DNA of 64,000 nt from positions 124,001 to 188,000 of the forward strand of contig UQGG01000002.1 in the NCBI GenBank assembly GCA_900540475.1, written 5' to 3'. Origin of the DNA: an uncultured Robinsoniella sp. GTDB taxonomy: Bacteria > Bacillota > Clostridia > Lachnospirales > Lachnospiraceae. Below are positions 1 to 8,669 of this stretch, in pieces. Numbering within the stretch: position 1 is the stretch's first letter; each line of letters opens with the position of its first letter. The notes beneath the pieces were generated by a model. That model made no database searches. It had not been told where the DNA came from and was given only the letters and a program-made list of their open reading frames with translations. The translations under genes were made by a program, and so were the position numbers.

Positions 1-484
1 AATGATAGGAAACTGCTTTTGCTATTTCGATCATCTGCTGTCCCGCCACAGTCAATTCGCCTAAAATCATCTTAGGTGACACAGACATCCCAAGCTCTTC
101 TAAGAGTTCCTTCGCTTTCCGGTTCATCAGAGACTTATTAATCAGGCATTTTGCCCTGCTGCTTTCTCTGCCTAAAAAGATGTTTTCTGCAATTGTCATT
201 TCCGGAACCAGGTTCAGTTCCTGATAAATCATAGTAATTCCATGATCTATAGCATCTTTTGTGGAATGAAAGTTCACTTCTTTACCTTTTACAGATATAG
301 AGCCTTTATCATTAGTATAAGCACCGCACAAAATTTTCATTAGAGTGGATTTTCCTGCACCATTTTCCCCCATCAGTGCATGAACCTCACCCTTTTTCAA
401 TGTCAGCTTTACATTATCAAGTGCTTTTACCCCGGGAAACTCTTTTGTAATATTCTTCATTTCCAGAATAATCTCATTTGCCAT
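1..484 (-). CDS. Sugar ABC transporter ATP-binding protein, RbsA/MglA type (partial)
   Basis: The first about 161 residues of a sugar-importer ATPase; the rest lies beyond the left edge. The start ATG (484-482) follows GAGGAGGG. The P-loop GENGAGKST is near residue 40, followed by the Q-loop segment MIYQELNLVPEMTIAEN and an ENIFLG(R)E stretch typical of RbsA/MglA/XylG proteins, which carry two ATPase domains in about 500 residues; only part of domain one is here. The gene follows two polyol dehydrogenases by 47 bases on the same strand, so it is probably the import ATPase of the same catabolic operon. Substrate cannot be told from this fragment. Confidence 0.93.
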   Translation of the reverse strand, partial: MANEIILEMKNITKEFPGVKALDNVKLTLKKGEVHALMGENGAGKSTLMKILCGAYTNDKGSISVKGKEVNFHSTKDAIDHGITMIYQELNLVPEMTIAENIFLGRESSRAKCLINKSLMNRKAKELLEELGMSVSPKMILGELTVAGQQMIEIAKAVSYH

Positions 485-531
485 GAAGAAGTAATCCCTC
501 CTCTTTTTTCCTAATTCAGCTAGTGCCTGCT

Positions 532-1563
532 TTATAATCCATTTGGATGGATAATAATTTTCATCTGCCCTCTGCCATTTAACATCTGATCCATTGCTTT
601 ATCAAAGTCATCCAGGGAATAATGATGGCTTGTCAGATCGTCCACCTTTACAATTCCCTCTTCCATAAATTTTACAGCCCTGTCAAAACAATGTGTCTGT
701 GCAAAAGATCCGATCAGCTTTAACTCTTTTTCAAAGATCTGATAAGGTTTAATCCGTATGGTATCCTCATTGCCAGCAACCCCATAAACCACGATTTTTC
801 CTTTTGCCTTAGGAAAATTCAGACATTGTTCCAGCACCGCCGGTACCCCGGTTGCATCAATGACCACGTCAAATCCTTTCGGGAACATTTGATGTAGCTG
901 CCCTGTATGGACTCCATAGTCGTTTCTGTCCATCAGAACTGTTTTGGCATACCCATTTTTCTCAATCAAATCCAGTTTTGCCTTTGAGGATGCGCAGACT
1001 ACCACATTTGCGGCCCCTCCCCGGTGTATCAGCTGTGTCAATAATATTCCTGTGGGACCTGCACCAAATATCAAAACATCATCGCCGCACTGAACATCAA
1101 TCACATCCATGCCATGAATGGCACAGGCAAGCGGTTCTGCGAAACAGGCTTCATCATAAGAAAGTTTGTCACTGATTGGAAATACCTTATCATAATTCAC
1201 CACAACATACTCTGCAAAACCACCGGGTCCATTGCATCCCAACGAGTAAAAGTTCTCACAAAAAAGCGGCATATTTCTTCTGCAATAATAACATTCGCCG
1301 CATAATACGGTATTGTCTCCCGTTACCCTGTCACCAACTTGAAATCCCTTAACGGCACATCCTGTTTCCACAATTTCACCTGCAAATTCATGTCCCGGTG
1401 TCAGCGGAAACCTGGCGATAAATTCCCCTTCATGAATATGTGCATCTGTTCTGCATATCCCGCAGGATTTGACTTTAATCAATACCTGGTTTTCCTTTAC
1501 TTCAGGTTTTGGAATCTCTGTAACAGAAAATTTTCTTGGTTCACTATACACTACTGCTTTCAT
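532..1563 (-). CDS. Zinc-dependent alcohol/polyol dehydrogenase (MDR family)
   Basis: A 343-residue medium-chain dehydrogenase that should oxidise an alcohol or sugar alcohol with NAD(P). Seen: catalytic-zinc region CGICRTDAH then GHEFAGEIVETG, four structural-zinc cysteines in CGECYYCRRNMPLFC, and a nucleotide-binding GAGPTG. An upstream ATG at 1578 is open, but the ribosome site GGGAGG lies inside that extension and is correctly spaced for the ATG at 1563, which begins MKAVVYSEP as family members do. It lies between a sorbitol-dehydrogenase-like gene and a sugar ABC ATPase, so a polyol or derived ketose is the likely substrate class. Confidence 0.92.
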   Translation of the reverse strand: MKAVVYSEPRKFSVTEIPKPEVKENQVLIKVKSCGICRTDAHIHEGEFIARFPLTPGHEFAGEIVETGCAVKGFQVGDRVTGDNTVLCGECYYCRRNMPLFCENFYSLGCNGPGGFAEYVVVNYDKVFPISDKLSYDEACFAEPLACAIHGMDVIDVQCGDDVLIFGAGPTGILLTQLIHRGGAANVVVCASSKAKLDLIEKNGYAKTVLMDRNDYGVHTGQLHQMFPKGFDVVIDATGVPAVLEQCLNFPKAKGKIVVYGVAGNEDTIRIKPYQIFEKELKLIGSFAQTHCFDRAVKFMEEGIVKVDDLTSHHYSLDDFDKAMDQMLNGRGQMKIIIHPNGL

Positions 1564-1619
1564 TGGTTTTCCTCCCATTCTGTTTTACAAGCTTCTATTT
1601 GCTACCCGTTTGAAACAAG

Positions 1620-2654
1620 TCAAGAAACCTTAATTACCCCTTTTACAACATCCTGTGCATTTTCAATAACAGTATCAAATGCCAATTTCACATCACTAAA
1701 GTCAAATTCATGCGTTGCAATCTTCCCAACATCAATTTTTCCATCTGCGATTGCGGCGATTGCCACCGGATAAAGATTACGGTAGCGGAACACAGACTTC
1801 ACACTCAGTTCTTTTGCCATTACTTTAGCAAAATCAAATGCTATGACATCCTGTGGCGCCATCCCCACTAACACGATTGTACCGCCCCTTTTTGTGAATT
1901 CAGGCGTCTGCTGTATCGTCTTCACAGCACCTGCCGTTTCCAGAACAACATCCGCACCTTTTCCTTCCAATAGCCTTTCCAGTTCTTTTTCTACATTCAT
2001 CTCCTTTGCATTTACCGTATGATTTGCTCCCAATTTCTCAGCATAGTCCAAACGTTTCTGCAGCATATCCACAACAATTACATTGGCAGCCCCCCTGGCT
2101 TTACAGGCAAGCAGTGTCACCAGACCAATACATCCCCCGCCAAGTATCACCACGCTGTCCCCCAGCTTAACATTCCCCTGTGCTGCTGCATGTAATCCCA
2201 CAGCCAGCGGCTCTACCAATGCCCCTTCTTTCGTAGAAACATTTTCCGGGAGTTTAAAACACATATCAGAAGGATGTACTGCATATTCCGTCAATACTCC
2301 ATCATACGGCGGCGTTGCAAAGAACTTCACCTCCGGACACAGATTATATCTGCCAGTTTTGCAAAATTCACATTTCCCGCAGGTAATCCCAGGCTCCAGT
2401 GCCACCCGGTCGCCTGTTTTCAAATCAGTAACTTTACTGCCTGTTTCCACTATGGTGCCTGCCGATTCATGCCCCAGAATAAATGGTCCGTCAACAATAA
2501 AATCTCCTATTCTTCCATTTTCATAAAAATGAACATCTGAGCCACAGATTCCTACATATTCGATTTTAACCAAGACTTCATTCTCGCCTGGCACCGGTTT
2601 CTCAATGTCCCGGTATATGATCTCATATGTTCCATCCATATATGCTGCTTTCAT
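1620..2654 (-). CDS. Zinc-dependent sorbitol/xylitol dehydrogenase-like protein
   Basis: A 344-residue MDR enzyme resembling L-iditol/sorbitol and xylitol dehydrogenases. Seen: CGSDVHFYENG (catalytic-zinc Cys and substrate pocket), GHESAGTIVE, structural-zinc cysteines in CGKCEFCKTGRYNLC, and cofactor motif GGGCIG. These enzymes oxidise a polyol to the ketose with NAD+. It is the first gene of the minus-strand unit that continues into the second dehydrogenase and the ABC ATPase. The promoter and a pair of repeated operator-like boxes lie about 150 bases upstream. Exact substrate is inference. Confidence 0.93.
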   Translation of the reverse strand: MKAAYMDGTYEIIYRDIEKPVPGENEVLVKIEYVGICGSDVHFYENGRIGDFIVDGPFILGHESAGTIVETGSKVTDLKTGDRVALEPGITCGKCEFCKTGRYNLCPEVKFFATPPYDGVLTEYAVHPSDMCFKLPENVSTKEGALVEPLAVGLHAAAQGNVKLGDSVVILGGGCIGLVTLLACKARGAANVIVVDMLQKRLDYAEKLGANHTVNAKEMNVEKELERLLEGKGADVVLETAGAVKTIQQTPEFTKRGGTIVLVGMAPQDVIAFDFAKVMAKELSVKSVFRYRNLYPVAIAAIADGKIDVGKIATHEFDFSDVKLAFDTVIENAQDVVKGVIKVS

Positions 2655-2784
2655 GCTGTTACCCCCTCATTTTATATTTTATTTTGGTGTGATTTGTGGT
2701 TTTTGGTATTGTAGTTCTAAGTTATGTGGTTAGTATTTTTTTTTTTTCATTTGCACCTTAGTTTCTAATCATCTTTTATAAATA

Positions 2785-2839
2785 TATTTTGCAAAAGTAA
2801 TTTTAAGCATATTTTACAAAAGTTTTTGATATTTGTCAA
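2785..2839 (-). promoter_or_regulatory. Promoter of the polyol operon with paired operator-like repeats
   Basis: On the minus strand TTGACA (2839-2834), 17 bases, TAAAAT (2816-2811). A 15-base word, ATATTTTRCAAAAGT on the plus strand, occurs twice, at 2785-2798 and 2809-2823, 25 bases apart; its core TTTTRCAAAA is nearly self-complementary. One copy covers the -10 box and the other lies just downstream, as expected for repressor sites. The leader to the first gene is about 150 bases and holds T-rich sequence with no recognised riboswitch. Confidence 0.6.
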
Positions 2840-2854
2840 GTAAAATATCCAAAA

Positions 2855-2896
2855 AATAAAAAAAGTTCGAACAGATTCTTTTTCACCTGTTCAAAC
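2855..2896 (-). terminator. Rho-independent terminator of the kinase/regulator unit
   Basis: On the minus strand GTTTGAACAG, a 12-base loop, CTGTTCGAAC (one mismatch in ten pairs), then a T-rich run. It lies about 105 bases beyond the kinase stop codon. Confidence 0.75.
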
Positions 2897-2964
2897 CTTT
2901 TCTATTTTTTAATACATCTAAACTTTATTAGACATTCTTAACAATAAAACACATTTCGTCAACA

Positions 2965-3019
2965 TATCTACTTTCGGAGACATTATCTGCTTTCGGAGAA
3001 ATTATCTGCTTTCCGGAAT
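2965..3019. repeat. 19-bp tandem repeat, about 2.9 copies, over a stop codon
   Basis: Plus-strand units TATCTRCTTTCGGAGAMAT at 2965-2983 and 2984-3002 and a partial third unit at 3003-3019. The stop codon of the kinase gene (3002-3004) sits at the junction of units two and three, so the last codons of the gene have been copied outward past the stop. This looks like slippage duplication. Confidence 0.7.
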
Positions 3020-4321
3020 TGGCAGTGTTATATTTACCTGAAATTCGCTCTCGGAACTTCCTGTCTGCATTGTACCGTTATACTTTTCCAGGGTTTTCTT
3101 TACATTTTGCAGACCATATCCCATGTGCCTTCCTACCTTACTGCGATGGCGGCTCCGGTGCTCCTCATCTTTTTGGACCGCATTCATTACCCCTTCCGCT
3201 AAAAGTGAATTGCGGATACTAATCACAACAAATTCATTAAAATAATTCATTTTAATTCGTATATACGGGTGTTCGCTCACTCTTTTAGCCGCCTCAATAG
3301 CATTATCCAGAAGATTTGCAAATACAGTTGTCACATCAATGTCCTTCATAAATTCCAGGCTGACCTCACCGATTTCAACCACCGAATAAATACCGTCACG
3401 CTTTGCATTGCTCAGCTTATCATTCAAAATGATATTTAACATTTTATGATTCGTATAAAAACGCTCCCCCAGCACATTTAACATATGATGCATATCTTTT
3501 ACATAAGTATTTCCTGCGTCTGACTCCTGCATATGGTACAACTGCTCCACTGCTATGAGATGGTTTTTCATATCATGGAGAACTTTCCGGGAATCCTGAT
3601 ATTTCTTCTCCAGCTCCCCGTAGTATTTGTATTGTAGTTCATTCTGCTGATGATACAATTGCAGTTCCTTTTCCAGCTCATTAGATTTTGAAATATATCC
3701 TCCCAGATAGATAAAGTAAACATCCAGGACAAGCAGTAAAACAATATTAACTGCAATCACAGTAATTCCATACAACTGGATATAAACCGCCCCCACCTGA
3801 ACCAGTGAAAGCAGGAATATAACACTCCATACCGGCACCATATACATGCTTACCAGCTGCCATTTATTAATTCTGTTTATCTTCTTCCTGTTCACAAAAA
3901 ACACCATAAACTTAGTCAATAAAAGATATAGGATTATTTTCAATGTCAACGCAATATTTGCCATCAAAAGAGCACTGTTTATATCATTTGATGGAATAAA
4001 CAGTGAAGACAGATTCAATATAGCAGACTGCCCCAAAACTCCGATCAGTGTAAACAACGCATAATAGACAATATACAGCATATTGCTGTTAAATAAAAAA
4101 TGCCCCATCACAGCCAGATACACAATTCCGGCAACCATGCTTAAAATTGTATTTCTAAATATCACACCTAAAATAATAATCATACCATAGAAAAAAAACG
4201 CGGCAATATACCACCATTTTGCCCGATAAATATTCCGCTCAATATGACTCATAAAATAATATGCGCAATAAATCATCACGCCCAATTCCGTAATTCCCAA
4301 TACAAGATTTAAAATAGCCAT
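3002..4321 (-). CDS. GHKL sensor histidine kinase, AgrC-like
   Basis: A 439-residue membrane kinase. The first about 210 residues form six or seven hydrophobic segments, then a helix leads to SRKVLHDMKNHL, where His249 is the likely phosphate acceptor. The ATPase part has the N-box NLLDNAIEA (about 336-344) and the glycine loop GYGLQNVKKTLEKYNG. The pattern is that of peptide-sensing AgrC/ComD kinases (HPK10). The partner LytTR regulator lies 16 bases upstream in the same operon. No AgrB or AgrD gene is adjacent, so the signal is unknown. The unit faces away from the BspA-like gene at 5608, a possible target. Confidence 0.93.
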   Translation of the reverse strand: MAILNLVLGITELGVMIYCAYYFMSHIERNIYRAKWWYIAAFFFYGMIIILGVIFRNTILSMVAGIVYLAVMGHFLFNSNMLYIVYYALFTLIGVLGQSAILNLSSLFIPSNDINSALLMANIALTLKIILYLLLTKFMVFFVNRKKINRINKWQLVSMYMVPVWSVIFLLSLVQVGAVYIQLYGITVIAVNIVLLLVLDVYFIYLGGYISKSNELEKELQLYHQQNELQYKYYGELEKKYQDSRKVLHDMKNHLIAVEQLYHMQESDAGNTYVKDMHHMLNVLGERFYTNHKMLNIILNDKLSNAKRDGIYSVVEIGEVSLEFMKDIDVTTVFANLLDNAIEAAKRVSEHPYIRIKMNYFNEFVVISIRNSLLAEGVMNAVQKDEEHRSRHRSKVGRHMGYGLQNVKKTLEKYNGTMQTGSSESEFQVNITLPIPESR

Positions 4322-4337
4322 TTTAATTATGCCCCTC

Positions 4338-5036
4338 TCATATACGGTTAGCCATATAATGACTCAATTTTTCCCTGAAATCCACTGACTTCTTCTGTGA
4401 AAGAGGAACCGTACTTCCATCCATCATATGGATATCGTAACCCTTTATTGTCTTGACATAAAACAGATTAACCGAAAAACTTTTATGCGGCATATAAAAA
4501 CCATAAGCTTTCATCTTAACAGCCATTGCCGTAATACTGCCATGCAATCGTAAATCTCCCGCTTTCGTCCTCATAAGAATTTTCCGGTCAGCATACTCAA
4601 AATAATAAATATCCTTCACATTTATTTCATGTATCCCATCTTCTGTCTCAAAACGCAGCATCTGCTCCGGCTCTTCTTCCGCCGTATATGCTAAAACCTC
4701 TTCTAACTGCCTGTGAATGTTTTCCTGGCTGACCGGTTTAATCAGATAACCAAATGCATGTACCGAAAACGCATAATTGCGGTAATCATTGTAGCCAGTC
4801 ACATAGATAATTTTCACCTTTTTATCATAGCTTCGAATCTTCTGTGCCGTCTTAATTCCGTTGATGCCTTTCATATCGATATCCAGAAAAATAACATCAT
4901 ATTCTTTATGCATCCTGACCAGTTCTTCCCCGCATTCAAATGTATCCACCACACACAGCAGCCTAAAACTTAATATATAATCTTTAATCTGCTGAACGAC
5001 TAATTTCTCATCATCGCAAACAGCCACCTTAAGCAT
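4338..5036 (-). CDS. LytTR-family response regulator, AgrA-like
   Basis: A 232-residue regulator with an N-terminal receiver domain (VAVCDDEK acidic pair, phospho-Asp in VIFLDIDMKG, conserved Lys in YLIKPVS) and a C-terminal LytTR DNA-binding domain with the usual ending of fhRch-type residues (MPHKSFSVNL, TVPLSQKK). An open extension begins at 5105, but AGGAAG six bases before the ATG at 5036 and the family start MLKVAVCDDE fix the start there. It is phosphorylated, by inference, by the kinase encoded next. Transcription starts at a promoter only about 35 bases upstream. Confidence 0.94.
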   Translation of the reverse strand: MLKVAVCDDEKLVVQQIKDYILSFRLLCVVDTFECGEELVRMHKEYDVIFLDIDMKGINGIKTAQKIRSYDKKVKIIYVTGYNDYRNYAFSVHAFGYLIKPVSQENIHRQLEEVLAYTAEEEPEQMLRFETEDGIHEINVKDIYYFEYADRKILMRTKAGDLRLHGSITAMAVKMKAYGFYMPHKSFSVNLFYVKTIKGYDIHMMDGSTVPLSQKKSVDFREKLSHYMANRI

Positions 5037-5070
5037 CTTATCTTCCTGCCCTTCCAAATTCGTTAATTCC

Positions 5071-5099
5071 AGTATAATAGCTGTACTGAAAAGATTCAA
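5071..5099 (-). promoter_or_regulatory. Promoter of the LytTR/GHKL operon
   Basis: Minus strand TTGAAT (5099-5094), 17-base spacer, TATACT (5076-5071), which puts the transcript start about 28 bases before the regulator ATG. The rest of the 5037-5607 gap is AT-rich; no gene or direct repeat was seen there. Confidence 0.65.
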
Positions 5100-5354
5100 G
5101 AACAAAAGCTCAAGATACGGCGACTTACACCTAACGTATTGAAAATATTAGTATCGGTATGTTGAACCATCCAAAACCTGCCTAAAAGCTGCTTAGGAGT
5201 CCACACAGATTGTACTGTTTTTATAAGATCCTGAAACGGCTTTGATGCTTGCTAATTGATGAGCTAAATTCTCATACATACTCTGGCATATACCTAATAA
5301 ATTCTTTTCAAAATTTATATTAGAAAATGATTGCTTACAGTATATACTTTCATG

Positions 5355-5360
5355 TATAAT
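5355..5360 (+). promoter_or_regulatory. Candidate -10 box for the BspA-like gene
   Basis: A perfect TATAAT lies 18 bases after a weak TTGCTT (5331-5336 area). It would give a leader of about 240 bases before the ATG at 5608. No riboswitch was recognised in this AT-rich leader. Confidence 0.4.
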
Positions 5361-5607
5361 AAAACAATACAATTAAGTTATGTATTACTATTGATTCCCA
5401 CACATATCGCATAAACTACAATATTATATTTCTAACTAGTTTTATTCCTATGAAATTCTTATTAATATCATTAAAATCCCACTATAAGATTAAAATAAAT
5501 ATATTGAATTTTTTGATGTACAAAAGAATGATTGATCGTTATTATTTTTGTTTTATATAAGTCATTACGAAACCATAAATGGTTTCTGTTTGAAGGGAGA
5601 AGATTTT

Positions 5608-8600
5608 ATGAAAGTAAAGATATTTACACAGATTTTATCTATCACAATAATAGTCTCATTAGGGATCTCAAATATAGCATTTGCAGCTTCTGATAATGTG
5701 GAATCAGAAACGTCCCAGGTGAATCCTATTGAATCCGAGATTCCGGAAGAAATCGAAATAAACAATGAACTATTTGTATCCGAATTATCTGGTATAGGCA
5801 ATACGGCTTTTATACCGAGGGAATCTGATATGAACAATGATGCATTTGTTCCAGAGGTATCGGGTATTAGCAATAATTCTTTTATTCCAGAAGTATCGGG
5901 TATGAACAATAATTCTTTTGTTCCGGAGGTATCAACTAGTAATTATAATGTTCCAAATAACTTTACAGATCAATTGATTGAGCAGTTATCAGAAACAGAT
6001 GAAACTACTTTTATTACTGAAGCAACCGATAAAGAAGAGGATATCGTAACTGAAGAAACAGCAATTATAAATACTCCATCTGACCCAAAAGGAAGATCAC
6101 ATAAAATTGAATCCTCAGTAGAATCTGAAAATGAAGTCTACTCTTCCCCAGATAATATCCCGTCCGAATCTGAGCAGTCAGCACAGGTTGGGGACACATT
6201 TAACTCTACTTTTGGCATATATCAAATTTTATCCATTGGCGAAAAACCAACTGCTATGCTGGTTGATAAAGCCCAGCGTGATCCCAATGGAAACTTTATC
6301 TATGGAGACACTTCCAAGCCTTGGACTGTGAAATATTTGAACGTGGATTACGCCGTCACTGAAATTGGAAGCAATTGTAAATTAACGGGCATACCCGGTA
6401 CCATTTCCATACCTGAAGGTGTTACTTATATCCATAATGGGGCTTTTTCGAAAGCTTCTGCTAAAAGAATTGACTTGCCGGCTTCTCTGATGCATTTTGA
6501 TGAGGATGCTACTTGCTATAATCTGGAGCTGGTTACCGTTGCGCAAGAAAGCCAGTATTATAAAGTAGTAGATGGTGCTCTCTTAACCAATGACGGTACC
6601 AAACTGATTCTTTATCCCGCAATGTATCAAAATGACTCCTATACTTCACCTGAGAGTGTTCTCAGCATAGAAGAAGATGCTTTTTATAATAATGCATACT
6701 TAAAAACCATTACACTAACGAATGTTAATACCATCAAGGACTTTGCCTTTTATGAGATGAAGAACATTGAAACGATTAAATATCCAAAAACTCTTACTAA
6801 TCTTAGCCCAAAATATGTTACCTTTAATTGTTTTACTCTAAAACAGATAATTGTTGAAGATGGAAATCCAATATTGTATGATGAAAACGGCATTCTATTT
6901 TACAGAAATGATAATGAACATATGTTAGTACTGTACCCTGCTTCATATTCATTGAAAGAATATAGCATTCCATATGGAGTAAAATCTGTTTGCAGTTTTG
7001 CTTTTAATGGAATAACGCAAACACAAATAATCAAAATACCGGCTACCGTAAATACAATCTATTCATATGCCTTTGAAGAAACACAAATCCCTATAGAGTT
7101 TATTTTACACTTTTCATCTCCTTTAAAATTGTCTCAGAGTGCATTTGACCGTCTTGCCCGTGGTAGCAAATTATATGTTGAAAGTGAAACAATAAAGAAT
7201 GGTTTCCTTAAAGACTTTTTAACAACTAATATTAATGAAAATGGGGGGACACAAATAGATACCGAGACCCCTATCATAATTGATTATGAGAAGGCAGTAT
7301 CTCGCATTGATAACTGGTATGTTAATAATGGCAAAAAATATTATTACAATAATAATGGTAATTTGATAGTTGGTTTACATCAAATTGATCAAAACACCTA
7401 TTTGTTCGGCAAAGATCATATCATGAAAACCGGACTTCAGGATTTAGATGGAAAAACATATTATTTTTCTGCAGAAACTGGAAAAATGATAACTGAATAC
7501 GGATTTATAACTATAGATAATAAACTTTATTTTATTAACACTGATCATGCGATTTATAAAGAACCATCTTTAAATTATAATAATATGATTTTCTACTTCA
7601 ATACTATTACTGGAGAAATGATTTGTAACAGCCTGAATCATACCTTTGGTCCATGGCAGGAAACACTTCCTGCCTCCTGCACAAAGGAAGGTTCAAGATT
7701 CCATTCTTGCTTAAAATGCTGTTATTTAGAAACACAGTCTATTGAAAAATTACAACACCAGTTTGACGGCGGGATTATAGTAACCCCGCCAACCTGTTCA
7801 TCACAGGGTATTAAAATTCAAAAATGTATTCTATGTAAAACCGTCAAACAAGAGATAATTCCAACATCCTCCCATAATCCTGGAAAATGGATCATTAACC
7901 GGCAAGCAACTTGTCAAGTAAATGGAAAAAAAGAATTACACTGTATCCTATGCGGTAAGATAATCCAAGAAACGGATATTCAACGGCTGCCACACAAATA
8001 TGGTTATTGGAATATTCAACGACATGCAACTTATACACAAGCGGGAAGAAAAACCCGCTCCTGCAGTTTATGTGGCAAAGCTGACCTTGTTATTATTCCT
8101 AAACTTTCACGTAAAAGTATCTCAAAAGCGGTAACATCTACTATCAAGCAGAAAACTTATAATGGAAAGCCACAAAAGCCGTCAATTAAACTTATACTAA
8201 ATAATAAGCTTCTTAAAAAGAATAAAGATTATAGCCTCCTGTATAAGAACAATAAAAAACCTGGAAAAGCAACGATTACGATAAAGGGAAAACGCAATTA
8301 TTATGGTACCAAAAATTTATACTTTTTTATTGCACCAAAAGCCCCTATTATTCTCAGTTTCAATCATTCTCATAAAAGAACATTTACGTTCAGAATTAAA
8401 AAAACGATTTATGCGAGTGGTTATCAATTAAAATATTCTACTAGTAAAACCTTCAAATCTTATAAGGTTACAAATTTCAGCGGATCTTCAAAAACTCTGC
8501 GTAATTTATCTTCAAAAAAGACTTATTATATGAAAGTACGATCATTTAAGAAGATAGGTAATAAAAAAGTGGTAGGACCTTATAGTAAAACGCTAAAAGT

Positions 8601-8613
8601 ATTAATAAAATAA
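5608..8613 (+). CDS. Secreted BspA-like leucine-rich repeat protein with cell-wall-binding and CxxC repeats
   Basis: A 1001-residue exported surface protein. Order of parts: signal peptide to about residue 26 (ending AFAAS); acidic repeats around NNSFVPEVSG (51-113); a Ser/Glu-rich stretch; BspA-type LRR_5 repeats (about 190-540, for example ISIPEGVTYIHNGAF); choline/cell-wall-binding-like repeats with GKKYYYNNNGN and GLQDLDGKTYYF (about 565-660); four units with paired CxxC and a GxxxxxC spacing (about 675-830); an Ig-like KTYNGKPQKP domain; and a C-terminal fibronectin-III-like domain. No LPXTG. Start chosen at 5608 because AGGGAG precedes it and the signal peptide begins there. It converges on the giant adhesin gene with a shared terminator. 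Likely adhesion or wall binding; ligand unknown. Confidence 0.9.
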   Translation: MKVKIFTQILSITIIVSLGISNIAFAASDNVESETSQVNPIESEIPEEIEINNELFVSELSGIGNTAFIPRESDMNNDAFVPEVSGISNNSFIPEVSGMNNNSFVPEVSTSNYNVPNNFTDQLIEQLSETDETTFITEATDKEEDIVTEETAIINTPSDPKGRSHKIESSVESENEVYSSPDNIPSESEQSAQVGDTFNSTFGIYQILSIGEKPTAMLVDKAQRDPNGNFIYGDTSKPWTVKYLNVDYAVTEIGSNCKLTGIPGTISIPEGVTYIHNGAFSKASAKRIDLPASLMHFDEDATCYNLELVTVAQESQYYKVVDGALLTNDGTKLILYPAMYQNDSYTSPESVLSIEEDAFYNNAYLKTITLTNVNTIKDFAFYEMKNIETIKYPKTLTNLSPKYVTFNCFTLKQIIVEDGNPILYDENGILFYRNDNEHMLVLYPASYSLKEYSIPYGVKSVCSFAFNGITQTQIIKIPATVNTIYSYAFEETQIPIEFILHFSSPLKLSQSAFDRLARGSKLYVESETIKNGFLKDFLTTNINENGGTQIDTETPIIIDYEKAVSRIDNWYVNNGKKYYYNNNGNLIVGLHQIDQNTYLFGKDHIMKTGLQDLDGKTYYFSAETGKMITEYGFITIDNKLYFINTDHAIYKEPSLNYNNMIFYFNTITGEMICNSLNHTFGPWQETLPASCTKEGSRFHSCLKCCYLETQSIEKLQHQFDGGIIVTPPTCSSQGIKIQKCILCKTVKQEIIPTSSHNPGKWIINRQATCQVNGKKELHCILCGKIIQETDIQRLPHKYGYWNIQRHATYTQAGRKTRSCSLCGKADLVIIPKLSRKSISKAVTSTIKQKTYNGKPQKPSIKLILNNKLLKKNKDYSLLYKNNKKPGKATITIKGKRNYYGTKNLYFFIAPKAPIILSFNHSHKRTFTFRIKKTIYASGYQLKYSTSKTFKSYKVTNFSGSSKTLRNLSSKKTYYMKVRSFKKIGNKKVVGPYSKTLKVLIK
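5758..5946 (+). repeat. In-frame repeats of about 42 bp in the BspA-like gene
   Basis: Four to five degenerate copies of a unit encoding NN-x-F-(I/V)-P-E-V-S-G-(M/I), residues 51-113 of the product. The two most downstream copies are nearly identical at the DNA level (around 5858-5940), so copy number could vary between strains. Confidence 0.75.
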
Positions 8614-8629
8614 ATAATTTCTCCAAACA

Positions 8630-8664
8630 AAAAGCATCCCGCGTTTTTTCAGCTGGATGCTTTT
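8630..8664. terminator. Bidirectional terminator between convergent surface-protein genes
   Basis: AAAAGCATCC (8630-8639) pairs perfectly with GGATGCTTTT (8655-8664) across a 15-base loop. The A/T runs at the arm ends serve both strands. It lies between the BspA-like gene and the giant adhesin gene. Confidence 0.85.
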
Positions 8665-8669
8665 AAGTG

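Noticed and set aside
3002..5036. Complete agr quorum-sensing locus
   Set aside because: Kinase and regulator fit, but no AgrB or AgrD gene was found next to them.
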